Source: UBA4636 sp963650915 (lineage in GTDB: Bacteria > Bacillota > Clostridia > Christensenellales > Borkfalkiaceae). Taken from it: 28,940 nt of DNA. The DNA lies in assembly GCA_963650915.1 (NCBI GenBank), contig CAVJMJ010000020.1, positions 1 to 28,940 of the forward strand, given 5' to 3'. The notes beneath the pieces are model-generated. The model made no database searches, had not been told where the DNA came from, and was given only the letters and a program-made list of their open reading frames with translations. The translations under genes were made by a program, and so were the position numbers. Position 1 is the stretch's first letter. Each line of letters starts with the position of its first letter. Below, one piece after another: positions 6,203-13,972 of this stretch.

Positions 6203-8281
6203 ATGAAAAGCAAAAATACGCTTGTCAAAAATATATGTTTGGCGTTACTTATGGTAATGCTTTCGTCTTGTTTTTTCGGGTGTTCGTCGTTATCCGACCT
6301 GTTTTCGGGGCATGAGCATACTTTGACGCATACTTCTGCCAAGGCATCCACTTGCACCGAAAACGGCACCGTCGAATATTGGTACTGCACGAGTTGCGAA
6401 AAGTACTTTCTCGACGAAGCGTGTCGGCTTGAAATATCCAAAAAAAGCACCGTTCTTCCCCTTGCCGATCATAACTTCAAAGTATGGACTGTCGTGCAAG
6501 AAGCAACGGAAGAGGAAGTCGGTTTAAAATCTTCAGTCTGCACCGTTTGCGGATACGAAAAGACGGAAACCATCGAAAAACTTGCTCACACGCACAAATA
6601 CGCAACCGAATGGCAAAGCGATATAAACGGTCATTGGCACTTACCCGTATGCGGATGTGCCGACGCACCTATCGGCGATTATGCCGAACACTCGGTATCT
6701 AACGACGGCAAATGCACCGTTTGCGGTTACGACGTGGCTGCCAACGATTTATTGGCTTTATCGGGCGGTGATTACGGTTATAAAACGCTCAACGAAAAAC
6801 AAGCCGCCTTTTACGACGTGTTGGATAAAAAAATATCGGCTTTCCATAAAAAAGGCAATGCGATAATCACACCTACCGGGACGAAAAACAATTACACTCT
6901 CGAAGCAATAGACTTTTCGGCTTTCGATCTTACAAACGACGAGGCTTTAAACGTTTTTTACATATTTAAGTTGGACAATCCCCTTTATTATTGGCTGTCT
7001 TCGACTACATTATATTCTTCAACCGTAATTTATCCCGTGGTTTCGGACGAGTACGCAAAAGAAACCGATCGTTTAAAAACCAACGCACTTCTCGAAACGA
7101 GCGTAAAAAAATTCTATAAACAAACTTCGGTCGGCGACAGCGATTACAGAAAAGCTTTGTGCTATCACGACGCCATCGTTAATTATATCGATTACGCCTA
7201 CGACGACTCGGGTAGTCCGAGTTCGGAATCTTGGGCGCACAACGTACTCGGTGTATTTTTAAACGGCGAAGGCTCGACTTACGGAGCCGTGTGCGAAGGA
7301 TATGCCAAAGCATTCCAGTTACTGCTTAATCTTTCGGGTATAGAAAACCTCGTCGTAACCGGCGTAGGTTACACCGAACAAAGCGTCGAAAGCCACGCTT
7401 GGAACTTGGTAAAAATAGACGGCAAATATTACTATTTTGACTTAACTTGGGACGATCAACCCTTTAACGCAAACGGTAAAATTTACACTTACTTTTGTAA
7501 ACCCTCTACCGACCAAACGTTCAGCAAGACTCATATTGCCAACAAAAGCGTAAGTTCGAGCGGGGTAACCGATAACTTCATTTACGATTTACCCGACGAC
7601 TTGTCAACCGTTGCATATCTAGGCGATGACGGGATTTTTACGGAAATATCTTCCGACGGATTTAATTACGTTATCGAAGGTTATAACGAATTACAGTTGA
7701 TTTCTTGCGACGATATCGGAAAAATAACCATCCCGGAATCGTTGAGTTTATCGGGAATCACCTATTACATTACCACAGTCGGCACAGTTTACGACGATCA
7801 AAACACTTTATCGCCGGTCTTTAAAACGGGCGTAACAAGCGTTTATATTCCTTCTGAAACCAAGTTTATTTGGGATATTGCGTTAAGATGCAATACTTTG
7901 ACGGCTGTAAGCGTTTCTTCGAAAAACGAACGGTTTACCGCTCAAGACGGCGTGTTGTATACAAAAAACGGTTATACCCTCGTTTCTTATCCGCCTAAAA
8001 AATACGGGCTTAGTTATCAAGTTTCTTCAAATTGTAAAATAATCGCCTCATACGCCTTCGATTATTGTAGTTTAAGTTCACTTACCGTAAGTGAAAATTT
8101 AAAATATTATTACTTGCCGAACAGAGGTTTGGGGTACTCAGACTCCGACGAAGACTACGCCCGTATCCAAAAAAGAATATCGGCGTTGTGCGATTCGTTA
8201 AACTCTGAAAAGGCACAGGCAAACTTGACGGTAGAGCAATTTAAAAATACAACGGGCATAAATAAAATAACCGTTGCTTAA
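6203..8281 (+). CDS. Lipoprotein with Cys-rich modules, transglutaminase-like domain and BspA-type leucine-rich repeats
   Basis: 692 aa, exported. The signal peptide ends in lipobox LSSC, so Cys23 is the likely lipid anchor (Cys27 in FFGC is an alternative). Residues ~50-175 hold three zinc-ribbon-like modules with paired cysteines (YCTSC, VCTVCGY, CTVCGY). Residues ~315-420 form a transglutaminase/Cyk3-like domain with a complete triad: Cys364 (GAVCEGYAKAF), His398 (ESHAWN) and Asp413 (YFDLTWDD). Residues ~505-640 resemble BspA-type LRR_5 repeats (ITIPESL, VTSVYIPSETKF, IIASYAFDYCSLSSL). The start is supported by AGGAAG upstream. In this family the domain acts as a cysteine peptidase or cross-linking enzyme on surface proteins, and the LRR part typically binds a partner. 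The substrate is unknown. It is a single-gene unit with a terminator at 8496-8543. Confidence 0.9.
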   Translation: MKSKNTLVKNICLALLMVMLSSCFFGCSSLSDLFSGHEHTLTHTSAKASTCTENGTVEYWYCTSCEKYFLDEACRLEISKKSTVLPLADHNFKVWTVVQEATEEEVGLKSSVCTVCGYEKTETIEKLAHTHKYATEWQSDINGHWHLPVCGCADAPIGDYAEHSVSNDGKCTVCGYDVAANDLLALSGGDYGYKTLNEKQAAFYDVLDKKISAFHKKGNAIITPTGTKNNYTLEAIDFSAFDLTNDEALNVFYIFKLDNPLYYWLSSTTLYSSTVIYPVVSDEYAKETDRLKTNALLETSVKKFYKQTSVGDSDYRKALCYHDAIVNYIDYAYDDSGSPSSESWAHNVLGVFLNGEGSTYGAVCEGYAKAFQLLLNLSGIENLVVTGVGYTEQSVESHAWNLVKIDGKYYYFDLTWDDQPFNANGKIYTYFCKPSTDQTFSKTHIANKSVSSSGVTDNFIYDLPDDLSTVAYLGDDGIFTEISSDGFNYVIEGYNELQLISCDDIGKITIPESLSLSGITYYITTVGTVYDDQNTLSPVFKTGVTSVYIPSETKFIWDIALRCNTLTAVSVSSKNERFTAQDGVLYTKNGYTLVSYPPKKYGLSYQVSSNCKIIASYAFDYCSLSSLTVSENLKYYYLPNRGLGYSDSDEDYARIQKRISALCDSLNSEKAQANLTVEQFKNTTGINKITVA

Positions 8282-8694
8282 ATAAAAATTAAAGACATCG
8301 GTTACTCAAACAATATATTTATATAGTAAAGAAAGGCAAATTATTTGATATAACGCAATATAAATTTTACACGGTTTATATGAAACAACATGACGTAAAT
8401 TCTATAATAAGCGTAGCAAAATAGGTTTGCCTGAACGTTATTTGGCTTAAATATATTTTATAAAAAATTAGCATAATTTAATGCGATTCAATCTAAAAAA
8501 AGGCTGTAAAACGAAGAAAAATCTTTGTTTTATAGCCTTTTTTGTTTTACGTTTTTTATTTTAAGACTTTCTTTTATATCCTTTTAATCGTTTTAGGTAA
8601 AATTTAGCGTCATTATCGTTAAAAAATATGCTTTTACTAATTTATGGCAAGATGCTATATCCAAGTGATTTTTTATATCGACGGCATCTAAATT
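8282..8694. other. Intergenic interval with one terminator
   Basis: I see no gene. The first ~210 bp are AT-rich 3' flank of the lipoprotein gene. The rest holds the terminator at 8496-8543 and featureless AT-rich sequence before the convergent dehydrogenase gene. Confidence 0.6.
8496..8543 (+). terminator. Terminator of the transglutaminase lipoprotein transcript
   Basis: A 21-bp stem (8496-8516 with 8523-8543) containing AAAAAAGGCTGTAAAAC, two G-U pairs and a short loop, ending in TTTTTT. The A/T flanks are symmetric, so it can also stop the convergent transcript. Confidence 0.85.
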
Positions 8695-9483
8695 TTACTT
8701 GAGTATTTTTTTGACGGCACCGAATTTAACGGCAGTCGGTGCAATATTATACAAACGCAAAAGCCCGTTACGGTTTATCGAATAAGCAAATTTCGGCTTT
8801 TTCGCAGTTAAAATTTTAAAGACTTTTTCGGCAATTTTTTCGGGCGGAACGCACTTAGATTCAACGCTATCGACGATTTTTTTAAATTTTTTCGCATTGC
8901 ATTCGTACAAAGTAGTTTTGTTGCAAAAGTTTTCGAGTGCTTTTGTCGAAACGCCGAGCATCCCCGTGTTTACCGCGCCCGCACGCAGAACGGAAACGAA
9001 AATTCCCGATAACTGCAACTCCATTTTAAGGGAAAAAGCGTACTTGTCGAGTGCGGCTTTTGTTACTGCGTATAACCCCGTAAACGGCAACGGATCGATG
9101 GTGCTTAACTCGCTCGTCGTCATTATAATTTTTGAACCGCTTTTTAAAAGGGGCAAAAAATATTTGTTTACGAGATATGCTCCCCTGAAGTTAATCGAAA
9201 AAATTCTGTCGAAATCTTGAGTCTTTATTTCGACGAGAGAATCGAGCATGTATATCCCCGCAAAATGTATTACGGCATATAAGTCTTTAGCCTTGCTTTG
9301 GACTTGTTTAACCGCCGAAATTACACTGTTTTCATCGGTTACGTCCGTTTTTATATAAGTTGCGCCATCGACTGCCACGGGGGCAATATCGAGCGCAAAA
9401 ACGCCGTAACCGTTTGATATAAGTTTTTGAACGGTCGCCTTCCCCATTCCACCGGATGCACCGGTAACCAATACGTATTTCAT
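8695..9483 (-). CDS. Short-chain dehydrogenase/reductase
   Basis: 262 aa classical SDR, a cytoplasmic NAD(P)-dependent oxidoreductase. I use the ATG at 9483; a TTG two codons earlier has no better signal. The Rossmann motif TGASGGMG is at residues 7-14. TDVTD at 47-51 is the adenine-binding Asp region. HFAG at 73-76 replaces the usual NNAG. INFRG follows at 97-101. The catalytic centre is Ser124 or Ser127 with Tyr138 and Lys142 (YAVTK). D32 after the second strand (ALDIA) suggests a preference for NAD over NADP. The C-terminal ~60 residues (VPPEKIAEKVFKILTAKKP) resemble the lipid- or steroid-type SDR subgroup. Substrate unknown. It is monocistronic with a long leader containing tandem repeats. 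Confidence 0.88.
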   Translation of the reverse strand: MKYVLVTGASGGMGKATVQKLISNGYGVFALDIAPVAVDGATYIKTDVTDENSVISAVKQVQSKAKDLYAVIHFAGIYMLDSLVEIKTQDFDRIFSINFRGAYLVNKYFLPLLKSGSKIIMTTSELSTIDPLPFTGLYAVTKAALDKYAFSLKMELQLSGIFVSVLRAGAVNTGMLGVSTKALENFCNKTTLYECNAKKFKKIVDSVESKCVPPEKIAEKVFKILTAKKPKFAYSINRNGLLRLYNIAPTAVKFGAVKKILK

Positions 9484-9566
9484 AACCAAAATTTATTTGA
9501 AAGTTTTATATTGTTGAAAAATTATATATGTTGTATGGAATTATTTAAGTATGTAGCGTGCAATTA

Positions 9567-9660
9567 TATATTTTAAAGACTTTGCACGTTGCGGAAGTCT
9601 TAATATATTTTAAAGACATTGTACGTTTGGAAAGTCTTTATATATTTTGAGGACTTAATT
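9567..9660. repeat. Three ~37-bp tandem repeats in the dehydrogenase leader
   Basis: Copies begin at 9567, 9604 and 9641 (period 37) with TATATTTTAAAGAC. The first two are nearly complete and the third is divergent and truncated. On the transcribed minus strand each full copy can fold into a small hairpin, AAGAC...GTCTT in one and AAGACTT...AAGTCTT in the other. They lie between the predicted transcription start (~9662) and the ATG at 9483. Confidence 0.75.
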
Positions 9661-9668
9661 TCGTTTAT

Positions 9669-9697
9669 ATTTTAACATGATTTCGGCTTGACTGCAA
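9669..9697 (-). promoter_or_regulatory. Promoter candidate of the dehydrogenase gene
   Basis: Minus strand TTGCAG (9692-9697), 17-bp spacer, TAAAAT (9669-9674). It predicts a leader of about 180 nt that includes the 37-bp repeats. Confidence 0.55.
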
Positions 9698-9840
9698 GCG
9701 TTTTATCAATTAACTTGAATCGATAAACGACATAAAAGTTTTTAGGTTGACTTATCGGCAAAGTTAAGTCACCTTCATTCAGCCGTAATGACAAAAGCAT
9801 ACAAAATTTTAATGCTATATAAATAAAATCTTTATATAAC

Positions 9841-9957
9841 AAAAAACAAGGCTAAAAGCCTTGTGAAACGAGCGATCGGAATTTAAAAAAACAATTTCTT
9901 ATGAATTATTATTGAATAAAGCGTGTTCATATAATATACTATTAGATGACACTTTTC
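9841..9957 (-). ncRNA. Candidate small RNA between a consensus promoter and an intrinsic terminator
   Basis: A perfect sigma-A promoter (9964-9992) is followed after about 117 nt by a terminator with 8-bp stem ACAAGGCT / AGCCTTGT and T6 (9841-9864). There is no ribosome binding site, and the only frame is a 20-codon ATG stretch at the very 5' end. The RNA begins near GCGAAAAGTG and then carries an imperfect hairpin TCATCTAATA-GTA-TATTATATGA. Its first 18 nt can pair at 15 of 18 positions with the leader of the divergent surface-protein gene (10222-10239). Size, promoter and terminator make a stable small RNA likely. The regulatory role is inference. Confidence 0.65.
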
Positions 9958-9963
9958 GCATTG

Positions 9964-9992
9964 ATTATAACAAATAAACTAAGTTGTGTCAA
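9964..9992 (-). promoter_or_regulatory. Consensus sigma-A promoter of the small RNA
   Basis: Minus strand TTGACA (9987-9992), 17-bp spacer, TATAAT (9964-9969): a full match to both hexamers. No protein gene follows, only the small RNA and its terminator. Confidence 0.85.
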
Positions 9993-9995
9993 TGA

Positions 9996-10024
9996 TTTTC
10001 ACACATAATCATCACTAATATAGT
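9996..10024 (+). promoter_or_regulatory. Promoter candidate of the surface-protein gene
   Basis: TTTTCA (9996-10001), 17-bp spacer, TATAGT (10019-10024). It is back to back with the small-RNA promoter, only 3 bp separating the two -35 boxes. The -35 is weak (4 of 6). Confidence 0.4.
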
Positions 10025-10378
10025 TATTTTAATTAATTTTTTAAATAATAAGTTGGTTCGTAATTGTTTTATGGAGCCACAAAAAACCGTTTTGTTCGTC
10101 TAATAGTATATTAGACGAACGGGTTTTTGTACCGAAATTTGCTTTCCGACACGCAAAATTCCGCTTAAAATCGGCGATTTTTAAAAAATGTACGCCTAAA
10201 AATCTTTGTTTTAATTTCACGTTAGACGTCACTTTTCACAAAAATAAATATAAGGAGGAAAAAAGAAAAAATACACGAATTAAAAAACGATTTCGACCGT
10301 TGTAAAAAAGTCGAAAAACCCAAAAATTAAAAATTAAAAGTCGAAAATCAAACAAATTTTTTAAAGGAGACAGTGATT
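10025..10378 (+). other. Long leader of the surface-protein gene
   Basis: About 350 bp without a gene. In order it holds a terminator-like hairpin (10082-10127), a palindrome AAAATC-GGC-GATTTT near 10170, and the 18-nt site TTAGACGTCACTTTTCAC (10222-10239) that echoes the small-RNA gene. An orphan Shine-Dalgarno AAGGAGG (10252-10258) has no start codon after it. A stem TTTCGAC / GTCGAAA near 10290-10317 precedes the true ribosome binding site at 10363-10370. The arrangement suggests post-transcriptional or attenuation control. That is inference from structure only. Confidence 0.45.
10082..10127 (+). terminator. Terminator-like hairpin inside the leader (possible attenuator)
   Basis: A perfect 12-bp stem GTTCGTCTAATA (10094-10105) / TATTAGACGAAC (10109-10120) with a GTA loop. 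Flanking A-run/CC and GG/TTTTT can extend it. The T5 follows on the plus strand, about 250 bases before the start codon. T6 follows on the minus strand too, so it could be bidirectional. Confidence 0.6.
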
Positions 10379-12349
10379 ATGACTAAGACAGCAAAACGAA
10401 GCATAATTGTATCGGCAGTGCTCGCTATAATTATGTGCGTAAGCCTTGTTGCGGGCGCAACCTTTGCTTTATTTACCAGTGACAGTAAGGTAAACATTTC
10501 AGTTTCTTCGGGTAAAGTAAAGGTTGAAGCGACCGTTGAAGGTTTTCAAACTTATTCCGGTAAAGATTTAACCGGCAACGCAGAAGAGGACGCCAAAAAC
10601 AGAATACATAAAACCGATGATTCAACCTACTTTACGGGCGGCAAAAACGGTGTATTTTATAACAGCGGTACGGCAGAGTTAAATACCGACAAAAACTATT
10701 TAACCATAGATAGAATGACCCCGGGCGATAAAGTTACGTTTGACGTCAAAATTACAAACAAAAGTAACGTTTCGGCAAAATATCGCACGTTAATTGCTTG
10801 TGAAGAGGACGACGGTTTATTTAAAGGGCTAAAAATCTCCATAACGGATAACGAAGTTACAACTCAGTGGAGTAACGGTTTTTCCGCAGTTTCCGCTTAT
10901 TCGGATTTATCCGCGACCAACGAAGCAAGCGGATCGGAGGTAAAAACGGTTAACGTAAGCATAGAACTCCCGTCAGACGCAGACAACACGTATCAAGATA
11001 AAAACTGCACGATTTTGTACGTAGTTGAAGCAATTCAGGGCAACGCCGCAACGGATGAGTTGGACGAAAATACTTTGTATTTATATAACGCCCACGATTT
11101 GTTTGCATTCGCAAATGCAGTAAATACTAACGACACCGACGTTTTGGACGCATATACTAACGGTGCTAAACTTGTTGCAAACATAAATCTTAACAACGCT
11201 GCATGGACTCCTATCGGACAAAAAAACAGTACGATCAAATTTACAAAGGTTTTTGACGGTGCAAATTATACTGTTAGCGGTTTGAATGTTACGGCGGACT
11301 CTTTGACTTCCGCGCATGACGGTTACGGCGCATTTTTCGGCGCAATCGATGGTGACGCAGTCGTTAAAAACCTGACCGTAAGCGGCACGGCGAGTTGCGA
11401 AAACGCAGCCGGCGTTGTAGCGCGTATGCATAAGGGCACGATTGAAAACTGCACTTCCGAGGTTACCGTTACGGGAACAAGCAAAGCCGGCGGTATCGTG
11501 TGCCTGACTAACGAAAACGGTTGCACGATTAAGGGTTGTACAAACAGCGGCAACATAAGCATCGGCAACGCAAGCGGTGACACAAACTCTGCAGGCGGCA
11601 TAGTCGCCTATGCCAACGCAAACACCAAGATAACAGACTGCGTAAATAAAGCAATGACCGTTAGTTCAGCAAACAACGAACGCGGCTATAGCGGCGGAAT
11701 AGTAGGCTATTTTAGCGGCAAAAGCGAAAATGAAATAACGAATTGCAAGAACAGCGCAAGCATTACGGGCAGCACCGCTGCCGGCGGAATAGTAGGAATC
11801 GCAACAGACCCAATCGTGATCACCGACTGCGAAAACAGCGGTGCGGTCGCTTCCAACAACGAAAACTGCGCAGCCGGAGGCATTATAGGTTCATGTTTGA
11901 ACGGGAAGCTGACCGCCTGTAAGAACACCAATACAGTCAGCGGAAAACATGCCGGCGGCGTTGTGGGTCAAACGACCGGAACCACTTCCGTAATCGACAG
12001 TTGTTCCGGCGGTACGGCGACGATAAGCGGCACAAATTTCGGGCGCCTGATCGGTAAAGTCTGTTACGCAAAATTGACCATTGACGACGAAAACGGCGAT
12101 TCTTACGACGGCATTGCCGCCATCGGTTACGCCGACGGCACTAGTCAAGGCAACACGAAAGATAAGTCTGTTTACATTGTTTCTGGTACATTGCACGGCA
12201 ACATCCTCGGCGGACAAAGAGCTGCCGATCAAGCGGATAAGACGCATGTTATCATCAACACCGGGGCAAGTTGGGAAGTCGACGGGGCACAAAGAACCGG
12301 CACTTGGTATCCCACCGGCGACAACGGCGAATGGGCACAGGAACAATAA
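10379..12349 (+). CDS. SipW-type (TasA/camelysin-like) secreted surface protein with GLUG repeats
   Basis: 656 aa. I start at the ATG at 10379: AAAGGAG lies nine bases upstream, and the GTG six bases earlier is too close to it. Residues ~8-28 form the signal segment, followed by AGATFALFTSDSKVNISV, which matches the SipW-dependent signal type of TasA/camelysin proteins. Residues ~30-225 are a TasA-like beta domain with MTPGDK. From ~235 a beta-solenoid of GLUG-like repeats follows (GGIVGYFSGK, GGIVGIATD, GGIIGS, GGVVGQ). Each turn carries a regularly spaced Cys (ENCTS, TDCVN, TNCKN, TDCEN), which suggests a cysteine ladder or disulfides. The C-terminal ~90 residues (YIVSGTLHGNILGGQ) form a separate beta region. 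There is no LPXTG or SLH anchor. TasA proteins form cell-surface fibres; a similar role is inferred. No sipW-like peptidase is in the window. Confidence 0.88.
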   Translation: MTKTAKRSIIVSAVLAIIMCVSLVAGATFALFTSDSKVNISVSSGKVKVEATVEGFQTYSGKDLTGNAEEDAKNRIHKTDDSTYFTGGKNGVFYNSGTAELNTDKNYLTIDRMTPGDKVTFDVKITNKSNVSAKYRTLIACEEDDGLFKGLKISITDNEVTTQWSNGFSAVSAYSDLSATNEASGSEVKTVNVSIELPSDADNTYQDKNCTILYVVEAIQGNAATDELDENTLYLYNAHDLFAFANAVNTNDTDVLDAYTNGAKLVANINLNNAAWTPIGQKNSTIKFTKVFDGANYTVSGLNVTADSLTSAHDGYGAFFGAIDGDAVVKNLTVSGTASCENAAGVVARMHKGTIENCTSEVTVTGTSKAGGIVCLTNENGCTIKGCTNSGNISIGNASGDTNSAGGIVAYANANTKITDCVNKAMTVSSANNERGYSGGIVGYFSGKSENEITNCKNSASITGSTAAGGIVGIATDPIVITDCENSGAVASNNENCAAGGIIGSCLNGKLTACKNTNTVSGKHAGGVVGQTTGTTSVIDSCSGGTATISGTNFGRLIGKVCYAKLTIDDENGDSYDGIAAIGYADGTSQGNTKDKSVYIVSGTLHGNILGGQRAADQADKTHVIINTGASWEVDGAQRTGTWYPTGDNGEWAQEQ

Positions 12350-12400
12350 AACCTTTGGCAACTTTTAAAAAACAACAATAGCGGAAATTTTGCGCGTAAA

Positions 12401-12428
12401 ACGGCGGTTCGAGCAATCGAACCGCCGT
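12401..12428 (+). terminator. Terminator of the surface-protein gene
   Basis: A 12-bp perfect stem ACGGCGGTTCGA / TCGAACCGCCGT with a GCAA tetraloop (GNRA type), then CATTTTAT. It lies 51 bp after the stop codon. The stem repeats the core of the terminator at 804-835. Confidence 0.75.
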
Positions 12429-12544
12429 CATTTTATAATTAACGCCATTGTTTTTTTGCAATTACAGACGTTGTTTTTTATAATTGTAGAAAGTGTAATA
12501 TTATTTAAAAATCCGCCTATAAGCCGATTATCGGCGTTTTTCAG

Positions 12545-12740
12545 TCATGTTGAGCGTCAGCAAGCCTTCACTCGAAGGGGTGCGTAGGCGTTAAGCAAAC
12601 TGCACAGTGTTCTGTTTGTAGCCGTAGCCCGAGGCTATTTCAGCCGATGTGGGAGCCGATAAGGAACGGCAATTATATGATATGCAAGGCTATGCCGATA
12701 GATCCTTCGTCACCTCAGGATGACCTGACGGGATATATAT
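12545..12740. repeat. Rearranged copy of the dispersed repeat family
   Basis: 12578-12633 (GTGCGTAGGCGTTAAGC, then CACAGTGTTCTG, then GTAGCCGTAGCCCGA) is a direct relative of 290-342. 12655-12735, read on the minus strand (AGGTCATCCTGAG, then GAAGGATCTATCGGC, then GCCGTTCCTTAT), is an inverted relative of 582-650. Two blocks of the left-edge cluster are thus joined here in opposite orientation. Confidence 0.75.
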
Positions 12741-13030
12741 GCTCGTGAGAACCTATGTAATGTTATATTGTTGAACACACCTATAATTACAATTAAAGTC
12801 CAAATATAAGTCAATTATCGTCTAATATCGTCATATTAAGATAAAGCAAAGTGCAGACGAAACATCTTCTCAGAATGCCAAATTTATATAATAACGTGTA
12901 TAAGTTAAATAACAACACTAACATCAAATTGCAAATAAAAAACGCATATATTAAATTAAAAACAATAAGCATGTTATAAATTAAATTAAATTAAAAATAA
13001 CAAACAATTTAGAAATTAAATTACAAAATA

Positions 13031-13066
13031 ACAAACGCCTTGCGCGGTTACCGTGCAAGGCGTTTG

Positions 13067-13067
<1 letters not shown>
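13031..13067 (-). terminator. Terminator of the tRNA operon
   Basis: A 13-bp perfect stem ACAAACGCCTTGC / GCAAGGCGTTTGT with a short loop, then TATTTTG on the minus strand. It begins right at the CCA end of tRNA-Tyr. Confidence 0.85.
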
Positions 13068-13151
<84 letters not shown>

Positions 13152-13158
13152 ATAAAGC

Positions 13159-13233
13159 TGGAGCTGGTGATAGGAGTCGAACCTACAACCTGCTGATTAC
13201 AAATCAGCTGCTCTGCCATTGAGCCACACCAGC
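13159..13233 (-). tRNA. tRNA-Thr, anticodon UGU
   Basis: 75 nt including CCA. The acceptor GCTGGTG pairs with CACCAGC. The anticodon arm GCTGA-TTTGTAA-TCAGC gives UGU. With the CGU and GGU genes at 4190 and 4628, the window carries all three usual tRNA-Thr species. Confidence 0.95.
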
Positions 13234-13248
13234 GAAAGATGTGTGGGA

Positions 13249-13324
13249 TGGTGCCTCGGGGCGGAATCGAACCACCGACACGGGGATTTTCAGTCCCCTG
13301 CTCTACCGACTGAGCTACCGAGGC
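13249..13324 (-). tRNA. tRNA-Phe, anticodon GAA
   Basis: 76 nt including CCA. The acceptor GCCTCGG pairs with CCGAGGC. The anticodon arm GGGGA-CTGAAAA-TCCCC gives GAA. Confidence 0.95.
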
Positions 13325-13327
13325 AAA

Positions 13328-13360
13328 TTTGTAGCCTAATGCAAATGCATTGGGCTACAA
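13328..13360 (-). other. Hairpin spacer between tRNA-Asp and tRNA-Phe
   Basis: A near-perfect 15-bp hairpin: TTTGTAGCC-T-AATGC, loop AAAT, GCATT-G-GGCTACAAA. It fills almost the whole spacer between two cotranscribed tRNAs. It lacks a T-run, so a processing or partial-attenuation element is more likely than a full terminator. Confidence 0.6.
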
Positions 13361-13361
13361 A

Positions 13362-13438
13362 TGGCGACCCGGAAGGGACTCGAACCCTCGACCTCTAACG
13401 TGACAGGCTAGCGTTCTAACCAGCTGAACTACCGGGCC
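13362..13438 (-). tRNA. tRNA-Asp, anticodon GUC
   Basis: 77 nt including CCA. The acceptor GGCCCGG pairs with CCGGGTC (one G-U). The anticodon arm CTAGC-CTGTCAC-GTTAG gives GUC. Confidence 0.93.
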
Positions 13439-13457
13439 AAATATTTAATTAATTTAA

Positions 13458-13534
13458 TGGTGGGCCTTCACGGACTCGAACCGCGGACCAATCGGTTATG
13501 AGCCGACCGCTCTAACCAACTGAGCTAAAGGCCC
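13458..13534 (-). tRNA. tRNA with CAU anticodon: elongator Met or Ile2
   Basis: 77 nt including CCA. The acceptor GGGCCTT pairs with AAGGCCC. The anticodon arm GTCGG-CTCATAA-CCGAT gives CAU. It is not initiator tRNA: the first acceptor pair is G-C. C4-G69 and C5-G68 match the pairs that TilS recognises in tRNA-Ile2, whose CAU is modified to lysidine. The operon order Met-Asp-Phe-Thr-Tyr would fit elongator Met. I cannot settle it here. Confidence 0.85.
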
Positions 13535-13544
13535 TTAAATTACA

Positions 13545-13620
13545 TGGTCGGGGTGACGAGACTCGAACTCACGACCTCATGGTCCCAAACCACGCGCGCT
13601 ACCAACTGCGCCACACCCCG
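13545..13620 (-). tRNA. tRNA-Pro, anticodon UGG
   Basis: 76 nt including CCA. The acceptor CGGGGTG pairs with CACCCCG. The anticodon arm CGTGG-TTTGGGA-CCATG gives UGG. It is first in the operon, about 25 bases after the predicted transcription start. Confidence 0.95.
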
Positions 13621-13647
13621 AAGGGTATTTATTAACAATGCTCATAT

Positions 13648-13676
13648 ATAATATAATATATACAAAATATTGTCAA
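13648..13676 (-). promoter_or_regulatory. Promoter of the six-tRNA operon
   Basis: Minus strand TTGACA (13671-13676), 17-bp spacer, TATTAT (13648-13653), just upstream of tRNA-Pro. Confidence 0.85.
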
Positions 13677-13972
13677 GTAATTTAACGGAATTTTCCAAAA
13701 AAGACCAAAAAAATTTCTTAAAAGCGCAATCGATTTTGCTTAAGAAATAAACATTTTACAAATATTGCTTTTTAGCAACTTTTACTTTCGGATAAAGACG
13801 ACAAAAAAGCAGTGCACTACCACAAAAAAAGCTTTATACTGCATCAAAAACCTTTCTGCACGCCAAACGAATTCTGGCTGAATGCAAAATATTACTTCTT
13901 AAAATATTGTATTGTAGTTTATATAAAGCGGGCATCCGAAAACAGACGCCCGCTTTTTAACAAAGTTAAAAA
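13677..13972. other. Intergenic interval between tRNA promoter and ispH-rpsA
   Basis: No gene is supported. On the minus strand it contains two terminator-like hairpins: 13925-13956, and one near 13708-13749 with arms ATTTCTTAA / TTAAGAAAT followed by T7. They could act in tandem after ispH-rpsA. Confidence 0.6.
13925..13956 (-). terminator. Terminator of the ispH-rpsA transcript
   Basis: Stem AAAGCGGGC / GCCCGCTTT with a weak inner TC-TG / CG-GA pairing and TTTT loop, 17 bp after the stop codon. The T-run is short on the minus strand, so a second hairpin near 13708-13749 may complete termination. Confidence 0.7.

Larger units (their letters stand above)
12350..13030. other. Gene-free interval between surface protein and tRNA operon
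   Basis: It contains the terminator at 12401-12428, a dispersed-repeat copy at 12545-12740, and then about 290 bp of very AT-rich sequence (TTAAATTAAAAACAAT-like, near 12900-13020) with no supported gene. Confidence 0.65.

Noticed and set aside
10041..10232. A 63-codon minus-strand frame in the surface-protein leader
   Set aside because: It runs across the palindromic hairpin, has no ribosome binding site and no recognisable protein features.
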